Of a DNA stretch of 8,013 nucleotides, positions 6,205 to 8,013 are shown one piece after another (position 1 is the first letter of the stretch; every line of letters starts with the position of its first letter). A model generated the notes under the pieces. The model was given only the letters and a program-made list of their open reading frames with translations. It had not been told where the DNA came from and did no database searches. Source of the DNA: an uncultured Bacteroidota bacterium (lineage in GTDB: Bacteria > Bacteroidota > Bacteroidia > Chitinophagales > Chitinophagaceae); assembly GCA_903913355.1 (NCBI GenBank), contig CAIWKU010000327.1:1-8013 (forward strand), read 5' to 3'. A program made the position numbers and the translations under genes.

Positions 6205-7326
6205 ATGTCCCTTAGAAGCGTGAAATATTTACTGGTATTGACTCTCAGCCTTTTTGCGTTGTCTTTTTCCTCTGATTTGTTTGCCCAGGATACCCTCTCA
6301 AAAGAGGCCAAACCAGCGGCAGAAGGTAAAAAAGAAGGTTTTGATGCGGCAGAAGTGATTTTTGGTCATATCCTCGATAACCATGAGTATCATTTTACCT
6401 CTTACCATGATGAGCAGGGTAAAGAACATCATGTATCTATTCCATTGCCTATTATACTTTATTCAAAAGAGAGAGGGCTCACCGCTTTTCTTTCTTCTAA
6501 TTTTGAGCATGGGGAAGCCAATTATCATGGATATAAAATAGGAAACGAGAAAATTATTGCCGTTAAAGAAGATGGAACCGAAGAGGCAAGTATTAAAGTG
6601 TATGATTTTTCAATCACACGTAATGTTGTTCAGATGATGATTTCTCTCGCTTTTCTTACCTGGCTGATGTTATCTATTGCGGCTTCATATAAGAAAGGAT
6701 TGGGGGTTACTTCCGCACCAAAAGGAAAACAGAATTTATTGGAACCAGTGATTACGTTTGTTCGTGATGAAGTGGCTAAGCCGAACCTCGGTCATAAATA
6801 CGAGCGTTACCTGCCTTATCTGTTGACTACATTTTTCTTTATTCTGGTAAATAATATATTTGGTTTGATACCCGGCACCGCAAACGTTACAGGAAATATT
6901 GCATTTACCGTAGTGTTGGGTCTGATTTCATTTGTGGTAATTTTATTTAGTACCAATAAGCATTTTTGGGGACATATATTCAATCCGCCCGGAGTGCCAG
7001 GTTTCGTGAAACCGATTTTGATACTGGTAGAGTTTTTGGGTGTATTTATTAAGCCTTTCGCCCTGATTATTCGTTTGTTTGCGAATATGGTTGCGGGTCA
7101 CATTATTATCATCTGTTTGATTTCTTTGATTTTTATATTCGGGCAAATGAATGCATTTGCCGGATGGGGCACCACACCGGTAGCCATCGGGTTTACGGTG
7201 TTTATTTATTTTATTGAAGTATTGGTAGCGTTTCTGCAGGCTTTCATCTTCACCAATCTCACCGCTGTATTTATCGGCGCTGCGTTTGAGGGAGAAGATC
7301 ATCATGAGGAAACGGCTCATCTGTAA
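6205..7326 (+). CDS. atpB: F-type ATP synthase subunit a, with N-terminal signal peptide and extension
   Basis: Subunit a forms the two half-channels through which protons reach and leave the c-ring of the membrane Fo motor. The protein has 373 residues, about 100 more than the E. coli protein. The extra length is N-terminal: a signal-peptide-like segment (1-27, cut likely after Ala27), then a charged, His-rich stretch (about 28-135) before the first core helix (about 138-160). Further helices lie near 203-222, 231-250, 268-288, 296-314 and 327-356. The essential channel arginine is Arg290 in the segment IIRLFANMVAGH, equivalent to E. coli Arg210. His299 and Glu338 occupy the places of E. coli Glu219 and His245, a swapped pair. 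Gln345 in FLQAFIFTNLT matches the conserved C-terminal helix. The ATG at 6205 fits both the signal peptide and the promoter box upstream. It heads the operon with atpE 32 bases downstream. Confidence 0.96.
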   Translation: MSLRSVKYLLVLTLSLFALSFSSDLFAQDTLSKEAKPAAEGKKEGFDAAEVIFGHILDNHEYHFTSYHDEQGKEHHVSIPLPIILYSKERGLTAFLSSNFEHGEANYHGYKIGNEKIIAVKEDGTEEASIKVYDFSITRNVVQMMISLAFLTWLMLSIAASYKKGLGVTSAPKGKQNLLEPVITFVRDEVAKPNLGHKYERYLPYLLTTFFFILVNNIFGLIPGTANVTGNIAFTVVLGLISFVVILFSTNKHFWGHIFNPPGVPGFVKPILILVEFLGVFIKPFALIIRLFANMVAGHIIIICLISLIFIFGQMNAFAGWGTTPVAIGFTVFIYFIEVLVAFLQAFIFTNLTAVFIGAAFEGEDHHEETAHL

Positions 7327-7358
7327 ACAAGTTTTTTTTAACTGTAAATAAAACGATC

Positions 7359-7607
7359 ATGAGTTTAAGTACAATTTTGTTAGATGGCACAGCGAATGCA
7401 GGTGGTGCAATTGGTGCAGGTTTAGCAGCGATTGGTGCTGGATTGGGAATCGGACAGATTGGTAAAGGTGCTGTAGAAAGCATTGCACGCCAGCCTGAAG
7501 CGATGAACGATATCCGTGCTAATATGATTCTTGCGGCTGCCCTTGTAGAAGGTGCTGCTTTGTTTGGAATCATCGTAGGCTTCCTGGCAATGGTTTTGAC
7601 GAAATAA
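7359..7607 (+). CDS. atpE: F-type ATP synthase subunit c
   Basis: Subunit c is the small hairpin protein that assembles into the rotating proton-driven ring of Fo. It has 82 residues, the usual size. The first helix (about 10-37) is Gly/Ala-rich with repeated GxG packing motifs. The polar loop is ARQPE at 43-47, which contacts the central stalk, and the second helix (about 54-79) carries the ion-binding carboxylate Glu64. The residues after it are Gly65-Ala66 rather than the Ser/Thr seen in sodium-type rings, and the first-helix position aligned with the sodium-ligand Gln appears to be Ile31, so proton coupling is inferred. The ATG at 7359 has an A-rich leader without Shine-Dalgarno. Subunit c is needed in about ten copies against two of b, and the hairpins after this gene may bear on that ratio. 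Confidence 0.97.
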   Translation: MSLSTILLDGTANAGGAIGAGLAAIGAGLGIGQIGKGAVESIARQPEAMNDIRANMILAAALVEGAALFGIIVGFLAMVLTK

Positions 7608-7628
7608 GCTGTTGCTTACAAAAAAATC

Positions 7629-7665
7629 AAACTGCACCCTGCGCACAGGGCAATGGGTGCAGTTT
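7629..7665. promoter_or_regulatory. Strong RNA hairpin after atpE (11-bp perfect stem); terminator-like on the minus strand
   Basis: Arms AAACTGCACCC (7629-7639) and GGGTGCAGTTT (7655-7665) pair perfectly over 11 bp around a 15-base loop, which can add 3 more pairs (7640-7642 with 7650-7652). In plus-strand RNA no U-run follows, so it is not a simple terminator of atpE. It could slow exonucleases or pause transcription. On the minus strand the stem is followed, after two bases, by seven T (7626-7620), the layout of an intrinsic terminator for antisense transcripts. Confidence 0.7.
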
Positions 7666-7666
7666 A

Positions 7667-7692
7667 CCTTATTATCCGCAAAGGATAATAGG
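7667..7692 (+). promoter_or_regulatory. Second hairpin in the atpE-atpF spacer
   Basis: TATTATCC (7670-7677) pairs perfectly with GGATAATA (7683-7690) around the five-base loop GCAAA, and two more G-C pairs (7667-7668 with 7691-7692) close it after a bulged T at 7669. It stacks one base after the first hairpin. The same left arm can instead pair with GGATAAT at 7717-7723, which includes half of the atpF ribosome-binding site. Confidence 0.6.
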
Positions 7693-7713
7693 CAATGAAT
7701 CAGAATAAATTTT

Positions 7714-7718
7714 GGAGG
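7714..7718 (+). promoter_or_regulatory. Strong Shine-Dalgarno sequence of atpF
   Basis: GGAGG lies 7 bases before the ATG at 7726, a textbook ribosome-binding site. None of the other four complete genes in the window has one, and Bacteroidota generally do without. It fixes the atpF start and overlaps the AGGATAAT repeat (7716-7723; other copy 7682-7689). Confidence 0.75.
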
Positions 7719-7725
7719 ATAATTT

Positions 7726-8013
7726 ATGAAACTTCTTACACCAGATCCGGGGTTATTGTTTTGGACGCTGCTGGCGTTTATTATCGTTTTCGTCATTTTA
7801 GGCAAAATGGCATGGCCTGCAATTATTAAGGGATTGAAAGAAAGAGAAGAAGGGATTGCTGATGCAATTGCTACTGCTGAAAAAGTAAAAGCGGAAATGG
7901 CTACCCTCAAGAATGAAAATGAAGCCATGATGGCCCAGGCACGTGAAGAGCGCGCCGTAATGATCAAAGAAGCCAAAGAGCAGACTTTGAAAATGATCAG
8001 TGATGCGAAAGAC
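7726..8013 (+). CDS. atpF: F-type ATP synthase subunit b, N-terminal part (partial)
   Basis: Subunit b forms the dimeric peripheral stalk holding the F1 head still against subunit a. The 96 codons present, open at the right edge of the window, read M-K-L-L-T-P-D-P-G followed by a single membrane helix (about 9-29). Next comes the typical short basic stretch with WPAI at 30-33 and then a heptad-like, Glu/Lys/Ala-rich coiled-coil arm from about residue 36 onwards with no break. Roughly 65-70 residues should be missing if the length is typical of the family. The start is set by the GGAGG ribosome-binding site 7 bases upstream. A competing ATG at 7695 in another frame gives only a short peptide. 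Position after atpE is the standard operon order; atpH, atpA and atpG would be expected beyond the window. Confidence 0.95.
   Translation, partial: MKLLTPDPGLLFWTLLAFIIVFVILGKMAWPAIIKGLKEREEGIADAIATAEKVKAEMATLKNENEAMMAQAREERAVMIKEAKEQTLKMISDAKD

Noticed and set aside
7629..7692. Riboswitch or simple intrinsic terminator of atpE on the plus strand
   Set aside because: No U-run follows either stem and no known riboswitch core is recognisable; the hairpins are described as such instead.
7695..7811. Short open frame starting at an ATG just before the atpF ribosome-binding site
   Set aside because: It is out of frame with atpF, has no ribosome-binding site of its own and shows no recognisable features. 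An upstream regulatory peptide cannot be excluded but nothing supports it.
7422..7976. 184-codon open frame on the minus strand across atpE and atpF
   Set aside because: It overlaps two certain genes and their spacer antisense, and the translation shows no domain features.
1..8013. Mobile element, CRISPR array, defence system or biosynthetic cluster
   Set aside because: No transposase, integrase, regularly spaced repeats, tRNA or unusual gene cassette was found; gene content is housekeeping throughout.

Overview
The window looks like an ordinary chromosomal segment of a member of the Bacteroidota, probably of the Chitinophagaceae type. The family assignment is an inference from gene style, not from a search. 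The reasons are as follows. Four of the gene starts have a perfect TAnnTTTG box, the -7 element of Bacteroidota promoters, just upstream. Most starts lack a Shine-Dalgarno sequence and have A/T-rich leaders. AtpB carries the long N-terminal extension with a signal peptide that is common in this phylum. Base composition is moderately AT-rich.

The left half is read on the minus strand. From right to left it holds a bifunctional-type RelA/SpoT (p)ppGpp enzyme (1911-4166), purA for adenylosuccinate synthetase (542-1804), and the first 150 codons of an unrecognised, extremely acidic protein (1-451, running off the left edge). The right half is read on the plus strand. It holds an ABC exporter half-transporter (4299-6125) and then the start of an F-type ATP synthase operon: atpB (subunit a), atpE (subunit c) and the first 96 codons of atpF (subunit b), which runs off the right edge. 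The two halves diverge from a short control region at 4167-4298, which contains two facing promoter boxes and a 41-bp imperfect palindrome.

Functionally the genes are housekeeping: stringent-response alarmone turnover, AMP synthesis, export, and ATP production. No mobile element, CRISPR array, tRNA or rRNA was seen, and there is no evidence for a novel multi-gene system. The least ordinary parts are non-coding or low-complexity. Two consecutive hairpins lie between atpE and atpF, and one arm can alternatively pair with the strong Shine-Dalgarno of atpF. The others are the palindrome in the divergent relA/ABC region and the acidic protein at the left edge, whose coding frame had to be read directly because it is open at the window boundary.
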